Both the position numbers and the translations under genes were made by a program. The notes under the pieces are model-generated. The model did no database searches, was not told the DNA's origin, and saw nothing but the letters and a program-made list of their open reading frames with translations. Source: Bacteroidota bacterium (lineage in GTDB: Bacteria > Bacteroidota > Bacteroidia > 2-12-FULL-35-15). Taken from it: a DNA stretch of 64,000 bases. Within the stretch, counting starts at the first letter, position 1. Each line of letters opens with the position of its first letter. The DNA lies in NCBI GenBank assembly GCA_023251805.1, contig JAHEYB010000003.1:1-64000 (forward strand), in the 5' to 3' direction. This document shows positions 16,555-23,768 of this stretch, piece by piece.

Positions 16555-18204
16555 TTATTTCACCAAACTACTAATCGGTTTACCTGTACAACCATTTGGA
16601 AACTGAATGTTCAACATCATTGCTAAGGTTGCAGCAATGTCGGGAATAACTATTTGTTCGGTGGAACTGCCTTGTTTTACATTCCAGCCATAAAATAAAA
16701 GTGGAACATGTGTATCATAACTATAAGGTGAGCCATGCGTTGTTCCGGTCGACATATACTCGACATATCCTGGTAAATAATTCACTAGCACATCGCCCGA
16801 ACGTTTTGCATTGTATCCTTTTTGCATTAAGTAACGAGTGCCTTCAGTAAACTGTGAAGTGTTCATGGTTGTTGCAGTAATTACTTCCGACACATCCGCA
16901 AATTTTTGAATGAATGCAGCAACATCTTCTTGAACTTCTTCTATATATAATTTTTTCGCCTCTAATACTTTGTGATTTAAGAATACTTGTTGATTAGAAT
17001 ACGAAAGCACCAATGAATCGCCATAGGTTATTGTTAAATATTTTTTCAAGGAATCTATCATCTTATCTTCTTTCACATAACCTGCAGGAATCTTTAAATC
17101 CATTAAATAGGCTGGAACTTCGGGTGCTGCATGGTCGGCAGTTAAAAAGATTAATGCATTTCCTTTTCCAACTTGCAACTCAATGGCTTTGATTAATTCA
17201 GCCAATTCTTTATCCAATCTCAAATAATCATCTTCTTGTTCGATAGAATTCGGACCATAATAATGACCAATGTAATCAGGAGAAGAAAAGGAAATTGCTA
17301 GAAAATCAGTAGCACCTGATTTGCCCATATTTTCTTGTTTAATAACTTCAATCGCAAAATCTTTTGTCAATGTGTTTCCGAAAGGTGTCCCGCGTATCAT
17401 CCCTAAACCGCCATTGCTTGGATATAATTTTTCCAAATCATGAGGAAATGTAGGTTTTAATTCTCCTTTAGAAATAGTTTCATATTTATTATCATCGGGT
17501 AAACTTTCGGTGTATTGCTCTATTGGTAAAATGGTGTTCCAAGATTGCGTCAAATATTTTTTAGGTAATTCTTTTTTATTGAACTCTTGTACCCATTTTG
17601 GCAATTCGGTCATATAATAAGTGCTTGTTACAAAATTTCCATTGCTACCATCAAACCAATAAGCTGCGTTTGCTGTATGTCCGGCAGGTAAAATAGCGCT
17701 TCTATCTTTTAAAGCAATACCTATTACTTTTGATTTCATATTAGTAGAAATATGCAATTCATCGGTAATGGTAGAAGTGAGCATGTTCACTGGTGAACGT
17801 TTTCCTTCTTTTGCCATTGTTCCCAATGGGTTTACATTATTGTCTTCCGCACAATACATTGTTCGTCCTGTAACCCTATTGAACCAATCATTTGCAATGA
17901 TTCCATGAACTGCAGGAGTTGTACCAGTATAAATAGAAGCATGACCTGGGGCAGTGTAAGTAGGAACATAATTGTAATTGGTGTTTTTACAAAAGTATCC
18001 TTCGTTTACTAATTTTTTAAAGCCATCATTTCCGTATTTATCCCAAAAGCGATAAATATAATCGTAACGCATTTGATCGATTACAATTCCTACAACCAAT
18101 TTAGGTTTAGAAATTGGTTTTACAAGGGGTTTTGTTGTTTGTGCAATTGTGCTTATTGCAACTACAATTAGTATTAAGGTTGAAAGAATCTTTTTCATAA
18201 TCAT
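16555..18204 (-). CDS. pafA: PafA-type alkaline phosphatase
   Basis: 549-residue periplasmic phosphomonoesterase of the alkaline phosphatase superfamily. Signal peptide MIMKKILSTLILIVVAIST (a second Met at residue 3 is an equally good start). The nucleophile is Thr84 in PTYTAPGHAS. Asn105 in IIANDW and the Lys166-Asp-Arg168 pair in ALKDRSA match the PafA catalytic set Thr79, Asn100, Lys162 and Arg164 of Elizabethkingia meningoseptica. That combination distinguishes PafA from PhoA/PhoX enzymes and from phosphodiesterases. Zinc-ligand motifs IDQMRYDYI, FSSPDYIGHYYGP and TADHAA are present. PafA is known for phosphate release from small phosphomonoesters without repression by phosphate. The gene is alone, downstream of a repeat-filled spacer. 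Confidence 0.92.
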   Translation of the reverse strand: MIMKKILSTLILIVVAISTIAQTTKPLVKPISKPKLVVGIVIDQMRYDYIYRFWDKYGNDGFKKLVNEGYFCKNTNYNYVPTYTAPGHASIYTGTTPAVHGIIANDWFNRVTGRTMYCAEDNNVNPLGTMAKEGKRSPVNMLTSTITDELHISTNMKSKVIGIALKDRSAILPAGHTANAAYWFDGSNGNFVTSTYYMTELPKWVQEFNKKELPKKYLTQSWNTILPIEQYTESLPDDNKYETISKGELKPTFPHDLEKLYPSNGGLGMIRGTPFGNTLTKDFAIEVIKQENMGKSGATDFLAISFSSPDYIGHYYGPNSIEQEDDYLRLDKELAELIKAIELQVGKGNALIFLTADHAAPEVPAYLMDLKIPAGYVKEDKMIDSLKKYLTITYGDSLVLSYSNQQVFLNHKVLEAKKLYIEEVQEDVAAFIQKFADVSEVITATTMNTSQFTEGTRYLMQKGYNAKRSGDVLVNYLPGYVEYMSTGTTHGSPYSYDTHVPLLFYGWNVKQGSSTEQIVIPDIAATLAMMLNIQFPNGCTGKPISSLVK

Positions 18205-18230
18205 TATAATTTTATAGTTCTAAATATATA

Positions 18231-18380
18231 CACTTCGACTACGCTCAGTGTGACGTACTCAGTGTGACGTACTCAGTGTGACGTACTCAGTGTGACGTAC
18301 TAAGTGTGACGTACTAAGTGTGACGTACTAAGTGACGCGCCCAGTGTAATTATATGCCGTCAGTCTGAGCGGAGTCGAAG
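18231..18380. repeat. Family A palindrome with internal tandem 14-bp expansion
   Basis: The outer arms are family A: CACTTCGACTACGCTCAG at the left end and CTGAGCGGAGTCGAAG at the right (to 18380). Within it the 14-mer CAGTGTGACGTACT is repeated head to tail, with units starting at 18246, 18260, 18274, 18288, 18302 and 18316. The last two units carry A instead of C at the first base. A decayed seventh copy starts at 18330. The spacer 18205-18405 is otherwise gene-free. Confidence 0.85.
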
Positions 18381-18405
18381 ACAAGGCAATTGAAATTACA
18401 TTTTA

Positions 18406-18774
18406 TTACAAGACTTGTTTCGATAAAAAATAAACCAATGCTACACACACGGTAACGCTGATTAAAATATTAGCAATGGCTAAGAGCATATTTCCATTTC
18501 GAATGAGTTCCACTGTTTCGTAGCTGAATGTAGAAAATGTGCTAAATCCACCACAGAATCCTATTATAATCAAGGTTTTTATTGCTGGATTCGCTTCCAC
18601 CTTCCCGCTGAATACTCCTACCATTATGGCCAATACCAAACAACTTAAAATATTAGATAGAAGCGTAGCGATGGGGAAATTAGATTTGAAATTATTTTTT
18701 ACAAATTCAGAAATTCCAAAACGTGCTACACTTCCTAATCCGCCACCTAAAAATACTAATAGAATATTATTCAT
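18406..18774 (-). CDS. crcB: Fluoride ion channel FluC/CrcB
   Basis: 122-residue four-helix membrane protein. Signature stretches are GGGLGSVARFGISEF at the N-terminus, the polar-track Asn in TLLSNILSC, and the central GFCGGFSTFSTFSYE motif whose Phe residues line the fluoride pore. A single gene of this size is expected to form an antiparallel dual-topology homodimer that exports F-. No crcB-type fluoride riboswitch is recognisable upstream, because the start overlaps the preceding gene by 8 nt (18767-18774). It is therefore probably translated from the PAP2 gene's mRNA. Confidence 0.93.
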   Translation of the reverse strand: MNNILLVFLGGGLGSVARFGISEFVKNNFKSNFPIATLLSNILSCLVLAIMVGVFSGKVEANPAIKTLIIIGFCGGFSTFSTFSYETVELIRNGNMLLAIANILISVTVCVALVYFLSKQVL

Positions 18775-19342
18775 CTTTTAACTTGTTATTAGCAAATTGA
18801 TACATCTTAAACACCGTTATTCCGATTCCCATTCCTACAATTGCTCCACAAGCAATATCCGCTGGATAATGAACGCCATTATAAATTCGACTATAAGACA
18901 CGAATGCAGCCCAAACAAAAATAAGTAAACCAAAGTACTTAATTTTATTTTTAAAAAGTAAACTTAAAAATATCGCTAGTGCAAATGTATTTGCAGCATG
19001 AGATGAGATAAAGCCATAGGTTCCACCACAACCATCATTCAAATGAATTTGCGATTGTAATATTAAATTGTGACAAGGACGGTAACGCATAAAAACTTCT
19101 TTAAAGGCATGAACTGATAGTTGGTCGGATAGAACAATTACTAAAACAGCTCCTAAAATGACTTGCCATACTTTTTTTCCAAAATGTTTATAGGATAAAA
19201 AAAGAAACAATGCATAAAGAGGAATCCAAAAATATTTATGACTCACCCAAAACATAATCACATCAAAAAAAGAATTGTGCTTACTGTTGAGGAACAGAAA
19301 GAGTTGTGTGTCGATGTCTTTTATAGAAGTGATGAAGCTCAT
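18767..19342 (-). CDS. PAP2 family membrane phosphatase
   Basis: 191-residue integral membrane lipid phosphatase with about five hydrophobic helices. The three catalytic motifs are present: K81-x6-R88-P89 (motif 1), SSHA at 113-116 with His115 replacing the usual PSGH (motif 2), and SRIYNGVHYPAD at 151-162 with Arg152, His158 and Asp162 (motif 3). Family members dephosphorylate undecaprenyl pyrophosphate, phosphatidylglycerol phosphate or lipid A. Sequence alone does not choose among these. It overlaps crcB by 8 nt, forming a two-gene unit. The spacer upstream contains the CTCTGTG repeat. Confidence 0.87.
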   Translation of the reverse strand: MSFITSIKDIDTQLFLFLNSKHNSFFDVIMFWVSHKYFWIPLYALFLFLSYKHFGKKVWQVILGAVLVIVLSDQLSVHAFKEVFMRYRPCHNLILQSQIHLNDGCGGTYGFISSHAANTFALAIFLSLLFKNKIKYFGLLIFVWAAFVSYSRIYNGVHYPADIACGAIVGMGIGITVFKMYQFANNKLKDE

Positions 19343-19370
19343 TTAGTTTACAAAAGTTCTGTTTTGTATT

Positions 19371-19460
19371 TATCTCTGTGTTTCTCCATTTCTCTGGTGT
19401 TCTCTGTGTTGAAAATTTTAAACACAGAGCGCGCGGAGTAAAAAGAGTTTCACAGAGAGT
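19371..19460. repeat. CTCTGTG/CACAGAG inverted repeat
   Basis: TATCTCTGTGTTTCTCC and TTCTCTGTGTTGAA on the left face TTAAACACAGAGCGCGCGG and GTTTCACAGAGAG on the right. The centre GTTGAAAATTTTAAAC is close to palindromic. It lies between the start of the PAP2 gene and the 3' end of obgE and could fold as a long hairpin in either transcript. Confidence 0.6.
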
Positions 19461-19478
19461 ATATGAGAAGCTAAAGTT

Positions 19479-20507
19479 TTAATAATCAAACACGTTATCC
19501 TTCGCATTCAACTGTTTCCACAATTCATCTTTCAACTGCACAAGACCTTGTCCGGATTGGGAAGAAAAATACATTACAGGAACACTTGCTTTTTCTTTGA
19601 ATTTTTTATTCATCTCCTTCTTCATTTCATCTAACAATTCTGCATCCAGCATATCACATTTTGAAACTGCAAGAATTCTTTTTTTATGAAGCAATTCAGG
19701 ATTAAATTTATCCAATTCGTTTAAAAGAATTTTATATTCTTTTATGATATCGTCCGAATCAGCAGGAACCAAAAATAACAACGTTGAGTTACGTTCGATG
19801 TGACGTAAAAATCTTAATCCAATTCCTTTTCCTTCACTCGCACCTTCAATAATTCCGGGGATGTCGGCCATTACAAACGATTTGTAATCGCGGTATTCTA
19901 CAATTCCTAAATTAGGAACAAGCGTGGTAAAAGGATAATTTGCTATCTCGGGTTTTGCTGCAGATACAACAGAGAGTAAAGTAGATTTACCGGCATTTGG
20001 AAAACCAACCAAACCAACATCTGCAAGCACTTTTAATTCTAAAATTTTCCATTCATCTCGTCCATCGCCACCTGGTTGAGCATAACGAGGCGTTTGATTG
20101 GTAGAAGATTTAAAATGATCGTTTCCTAATCCACCTCTTCCACCGGGAACAACAATAATTTCTTGTCCGTCTTCCGTAATTTCACCTTCTACTTCTCCCG
20201 TTTCAGCATCACGAATAATTGTTCCAAGGGGAACATCCAAGATTTCATCTTTTCCTTCAGCCCCGGTCATGCGAGCGCTTCCTCCCGAGCCTCCTGGCTC
20301 CGCAATAATGTGTTTACGATATTTTAAGTGAATGAGGGTCCAAAATTGTTTGTTCCCTTTTACAATGATGTGTCCACCTCTACCACCATCTCCTCCATCC
20401 GGACCACCTTTTGCGGTAAGTTTACTTCGGTGTAAATGCACTGAACCTTGTCCTCCTTTTCCGGAGCGGCAGCATATTTTAACATAATCAACAAAATTCG
20501 AATCCAT
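19479..20507 (-). CDS. obgE: Obg family GTPase (ObgE/CgtA)
   Basis: 342-residue essential GTPase acting in 50S ribosome assembly and stringent control. The N-terminal glycine-rich Obg fold is clear ([28 protein letters not shown]). It is followed by the G domain with G1 [11 protein letters not shown], the FTTLVPNLG switch I, G3 [11 protein letters not shown], and an SKCD G4 motif. The protein ends shortly after the G domain without the extra C-terminal OCT/TGS domain, as usual in Bacteroidota. It is the third gene of the hpt-adk-obgE operon, 37 nt behind adk. Confidence 0.95.
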   Translation of the reverse strand: MDSNFVDYVKICCRSGKGGQGSVHLHRSKLTAKGGPDGGDGGRGGHIIVKGNKQFWTLIHLKYRKHIIAEPGGSGGSARMTGAEGKDEILDVPLGTIIRDAETGEVEGEITEDGQEIIVVPGGRGGLGNDHFKSSTNQTPRYAQPGGDGRDEWKILELKVLADVGLVGFPNAGKSTLLSVVSAAKPEIANYPFTTLVPNLGIVEYRDYKSFVMADIPGIIEGASEGKGIGLRFLRHIERNSTLLFLVPADSDDIIKEYKILLNELDKFNPELLHKKRILAVSKCDMLDAELLDEMKKEMNKKFKEKASVPVMYFSSQSGQGLVQLKDELWKQLNAKDNVFDY

Positions 20508-20544
20508 TCTTTTATTCCCCGTACATACCCTACTTACACAAAAC

Positions 20545-21582
20545 TTATTTTTTCTTTTTCTTTACTACTTTCTTCGCTGTTTTTTTAGGCGTAGGTTTTT
20601 TAGTTGACCCCTTTGGGGCTATTTTTTTAACTATTTTCTTAGCCGCTTTTTTCACTATCTTCTTCACTACTTTCTTTTTCGGAGCAGCTTTTTTCGCAAC
20701 TTTCTTAACAACCTTTTTAACCACTTTCTTTTTAGGTACTACCTTTTTCTTCGCAATTTTTTTAACTACTTTCTTAACAGCCTTTTTCGCCTGCCCCTTC
20801 GGGGGAGCGACCTTTTTCACTACTTTCTTAACTTGCGCCTTAGGTGCTTCTTTTTTCTTCTCTTGTCCCTTCTGGGCAACTTTCTTAACAGGTGTTTTAG
20901 CAACAGCTTTTGTTACCGGCTTCGTTTCTCTCTTCACAGGTTTCTCATCATTCATCTTGGAAACAAAAATCTTTTCAGTTGAAGGTTGAAAAGCAATTAC
21001 TGATTTTGCAGAACGTGGATCGATAACCGCACATAGATTTGTGAAAATTTGTTCTACAGTTCCTATTCCATTTACGGGTCTAAACTTTCCTTGATTTGTA
21101 TAATACGCTTTTAAGGGCGCTGTTTTATTGTTATACTCTTGAATTCGGTTGCGAATAACTCCTTCGTTTTGATCATCCGGGCGACCACTTTCCATACCTC
21201 GTAATAACAAACGTTTTGTTAATTCCGAATCACTTACCTCCAAAGCCAACATCATCGTAATAGAGGTGTGTTTTTCAAATAGCAAATGGTCCAATGCTTC
21301 AGCTTGTGCTTCGGTACGGGGAAAACCATCAAAAATAAATCCTTTTGCATTTGGATTTTTATCCAATTTTGCACTAATCATTCCTATCACCACTTCATCA
21401 GGAACCAAAACTCCTGCATTCATCAACATTTGAGCTTCTAAACCCAATTGTGTTCCAGCAGCAATTTCACTTCTCAAAATATCACCCGTTGAAAGGTGAA
21501 CTAATTGATATTTTGCAATTAATTTTTCCGACTGAGTTCCTTTGCCTGCACCCGGAGGTCCGAATAGTACAATGTTTAACAT
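20545..21582 (-). CDS. adk: Adenylate kinase with long lysine-rich histone-like tail
   Basis: 345 residues, of which about 1-188 form a complete adenylate kinase (ATP + AMP to 2 ADP): P-loop GPPGAGKGT (8-16), AMP-site [17 protein letters not shown] (81-90), and a short-lid [13 protein letters not shown] region without zinc cysteines. Residues about 212-345 are an almost pure Lys/Val/Ala/Pro tail built from repeats such as KKVVKKVA and APKKK, like bacterial histone H1 homologues and AlgP. Bacteroidota Adk proteins normally stop near residue 190. The tail is continuous in frame with no sign of frameshift, and its basicity suggests nucleic-acid or nucleoid association. It is the second gene of the operon, after hpt. 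Confidence 0.9.
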   Translation of the reverse strand: MLNIVLFGPPGAGKGTQSEKLIAKYQLVHLSTGDILRSEIAAGTQLGLEAQMLMNAGVLVPDEVVIGMISAKLDKNPNAKGFIFDGFPRTEAQAEALDHLLFEKHTSITMMLALEVSDSELTKRLLLRGMESGRPDDQNEGVIRNRIQEYNNKTAPLKAYYTNQGKFRPVNGIGTVEQIFTNLCAVIDPRSAKSVIAFQPSTEKIFVSKMNDEKPVKRETKPVTKAVAKTPVKKVAQKGQEKKKEAPKAQVKKVVKKVAPPKGQAKKAVKKVVKKIAKKKVVPKKKVVKKVVKKVAKKAAPKKKVVKKIVKKAAKKIVKKIAPKGSTKKPTPKKTAKKVVKKKKK

Positions 21583-21631
21583 GGCGTTGAGTGTTTATTG
21601 ATACATTTAGATTTATGATTTCTTTGCAAAC

Positions 21632-22183
21632 TTATTTTTTATCGTTTTCATAATCCAGCACATAAATATCTTCCAAATTACGTCCCAGTCCTTTATAATC
21701 TAAACCATATCCAACTATAAAATCGTTGGGGATTACAATTGCTGCATATTCAATTGGAACTGTCTTGGTGTATGCATTCGGTTTAAATAATAAAGTTGCA
21801 ATTTTAATATCTCCTACACCCATCGCTTTCAATTGCTCCCACACATTTTCAATTGTATTTCCGGTATCCACAATATCTTCTACAATTACAACTGTCCTTC
21901 CCTTAATATCTTCACTTAAACCAATCAATTGTTTTATTTTTCCAGTTGAAGAAGTTCCTTCATATGACGCTACTTTCACAAATGAAATTTCACATTCAAT
22001 ACTTACCTTTTTCATTAAATCGGCAGCAAACATAAACGAGCCATTTAAAACTGCCAGAAACAAAGGTTGCTTCCCTTTCAAATCTTTGTTTATTTGTTTT
22101 GCAACTTCGGTTACTGCTTTTTGAATTTCAGAAGAACTAATCTTGGTTTTAAATGTATGTCCGTGTAATACAACACTGCTCAT
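21632..22183 (-). CDS. hpt: Hypoxanthine phosphoribosyltransferase
   Basis: 183-residue type I phosphoribosyltransferase that salvages hypoxanthine/guanine with PRPP to IMP/GMP. The PRPP loop is VVIVEDIVDTGNT, with the acidic pair Glu-Asp and the catalytic-loop Asp. The segment SFVKVASYEGTSSTGK corresponds to the flexible loop with its Ser-Tyr. The C-terminal YAAIVIPNDFIVGYGLDY is the purine-binding hood motif of HPRT. Length is typical. It is the first gene of the hpt-adk-obgE operon. That gene order is conserved in many Bacteroidota and links purine salvage, adenylate balance and ribosome assembly. It is divergent from purE. Confidence 0.94.
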   Translation of the reverse strand: MSSVVLHGHTFKTKISSSEIQKAVTEVAKQINKDLKGKQPLFLAVLNGSFMFAADLMKKVSIECEISFVKVASYEGTSSTGKIKQLIGLSEDIKGRTVVIVEDIVDTGNTIENVWEQLKAMGVGDIKIATLLFKPNAYTKTVPIEYAAIVIPNDFIVGYGLDYKGLGRNLEDIYVLDYENDKK

Positions 22184-22202
22184 AAAAAAGGCTATTAAGC
22201 CT

Positions 22203-22220
22203 CAAAAATAAACAAAATTA
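22203..22220 (-). promoter_or_regulatory. Two TAnnTTTG boxes upstream of hpt
   Basis: On the minus strand the region reads TAATTTTG (plus coordinates 22213-22220) and TATTTTTG (22203-22210). Both match the -7 consensus and lie 20-37 nt before the hpt ATG. No convincing -33 box accompanies them. Confidence 0.4.
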
Positions 22221-22307
22221 CCTGAAAAAAAACCTGAAAACTTTATTTTATTCTTAGCATATAAAAACCTACTTTTACTGCTATTAATTACCAAAAACAA
22301 GCAATTT

Positions 22308-22820
22308 ATGACACCAAAAGTGAGTATTATTATGGGTAGCACCTCCGATATGCCCATTATGCAAGAAGCGGCCAAGATTTTAAATGAATTTAAGATTCCC
22401 TTTGAAATTAATGCTTTAAGCGCCCATCGTGTACCTGAGCAAGTGGCTGAATTTGCTAAAAATGCTCATACAAAAGGAATTCGGGTAATAATCGCAGGAG
22501 CCGGTGGTGCCGCACATTTGCCGGGTGTTGTGGCTGCCTTTAGCCCAATTCCAGTGATTGGAGTGCCTTGTCGCTCTTCCATTTCCATTGATGGATGGGA
22601 TTCCGTCCTTTCTATTCTTCAAATGCCTCCGGGAATACCTGTTGCAACCGTGGCCTTGGATGGCGGACAAAATGCTGGAATATTGGCAGTTCAGATCTTA
22701 GCTGCCGGAAATGACGAAATCTTGAAAAAAGTGATTGATTTCAAAGAAAACTTGAAAAATAAGATTCTGAAAGCTAATAAAGAGCTGTCGGAAATCAAAT
22801 TTGAGTATAAAACGAATTAA
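22308..22820 (+). CDS. purE: 5-(carboxyamino)imidazole ribonucleotide mutase
   Basis: 170-residue class I PurE, which converts N5-CAIR to CAIR in de novo purine synthesis. Diagnostic motifs: IIMGSTSDMPIM at the N-terminus, the ALSAHRVPEQ loop with the catalytic His, AGAGGAAHLPGVVAA, and LDGGQNAGILAVQIL near the C-terminus. The length and the absence of a PurK domain match bacterial PurE. A separate PurK would be expected elsewhere. It is divergent from the hpt operon, so purine synthesis and salvage genes share the 124-nt spacer 22184-22307. Confidence 0.95.
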   Translation: MTPKVSIIMGSTSDMPIMQEAAKILNEFKIPFEINALSAHRVPEQVAEFAKNAHTKGIRVIIAGAGGAAHLPGVVAAFSPIPVIGVPCRSSISIDGWDSVLSILQMPPGIPVATVALDGGQNAGILAVQILAAGNDEILKKVIDFKENLKNKILKANKELSEIKFEYKTN

Positions 22821-22888
22821 ACCTCACCCCTAGCCCATCTCAACAAGGAAAGGGGGATTTGATTCTATATAAATGAAACATAATTTTA

Positions 22889-23734
22889 ATGAATAGACTT
22901 TACGCCTTCCTTTTTACTTTTTTGATTGTCGGAACAGCTAATGCTGGCAATGAAAATCCATCTATTGGAGCCCGTTCTTCAGGAATGGGAAATGCCTCGG
23001 TTTCATTGTGGGATGTTTGGAGCGCCCATCAAAATCAAGCAGGATTGGGATTTGTGCGCGATATTTCGGCAGGAGCATATTATGAAAATCGTTTTTTACT
23101 AAAAGAGATAAGCACCAAAGGCGGAGTAGTAGCAATTCCTGTTAAAGGTGGAACTATTGGGCTTTGCATTAGTAATTTTGGATATTCTTTATACAATGAA
23201 AATAAATACAGCCTTTCCTTTGCCAAAGCATTTGGTGATAAGCTTTCTGCAGGTATTGCAATGGATTATTTGACAACTAAAATAGCTGAAGGTTATGGTA
23301 GCAAAGGTGTATTCGCGGCCGAATTCGGGATTCAAGCTAAACCTTTACAAGGATTAACCATTGGTGCTCATGTTTTTAATCCAACGAGAGCTAAAATTAG
23401 CGATTATAACGATGAACGTTTGCCTACAATTATCCGTTTTGGTGGCGATTATAATTTTTCTGATAAAGTAACATTGGCAGTTGAAACCGAAAAAGACATT
23501 GCTCAAAAAGCAATTTTTAAAGCAGGAATTGAGTACAAACCTGTGAAAGAATTTTATTTGCGTGCAGGAATCGGGACCAATCCCACCTTAACTTCTTTTG
23601 GATTCGGACTAAATTTAAAAAATTTAAAGATTGATGTGGCTGCCAACTATCACCAAACTTTAGGATTTAGTCCGCAATTAGGATTAACATATATATTTAA
23701 AAAAGCTGAGTCCTCTACTCCTAAAATTGAATAA
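22889..23734 (+). CDS. Outer-membrane beta-barrel protein, PorV/PorQ-like
   Basis: 281-residue exported protein with signal peptide (MNRLYAFLFTFLIVGTANAG). The opening NPSIGARSSGMGNASVSLWD resembles the GARxxGMGxA start of PorV/PorQ/FadL-related barrels. The rest alternates polar and hydrophobic residues in strand-length blocks (ISAGAYYENRF, GTIGLCISNFGYSLY, FGFGLNLKNLKIDVA) and ends with an aromatic barrel strand (LGLTYIF), followed by a short polar tail. The exact subfamily is not certain, and a specific T9SS role is not claimed. It precedes the HhH/barrel gene by 34 nt, suggesting co-transcription. Confidence 0.7.
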   Translation: MNRLYAFLFTFLIVGTANAGNENPSIGARSSGMGNASVSLWDVWSAHQNQAGLGFVRDISAGAYYENRFLLKEISTKGGVVAIPVKGGTIGLCISNFGYSLYNENKYSLSFAKAFGDKLSAGIAMDYLTTKIAEGYGSKGVFAAEFGIQAKPLQGLTIGAHVFNPTRAKISDYNDERLPTIIRFGGDYNFSDKVTLAVETEKDIAQKAIFKAGIEYKPVKEFYLRAGIGTNPTLTSFGFGLNLKNLKIDVAANYHQTLGFSPQLGLTYIFKKAESSTPKIE

Positions 23735-23768
23735 TAAAAGCTCCATATTAATTTCTTTTATCAAGTTG

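Noticed and set aside
18246..18336. CRISPR-like array
   Set aside because: The 14-bp units are directly adjacent with no spacers, they are contained in a palindromic dispersed repeat, and no cas gene is nearby.
18767..18774. Fluoride riboswitch controlling crcB
   Set aside because: The crcB start lies inside the preceding gene, leaving no leader for a riboswitch, and no such motif is recognised upstream of the PAP2 gene.
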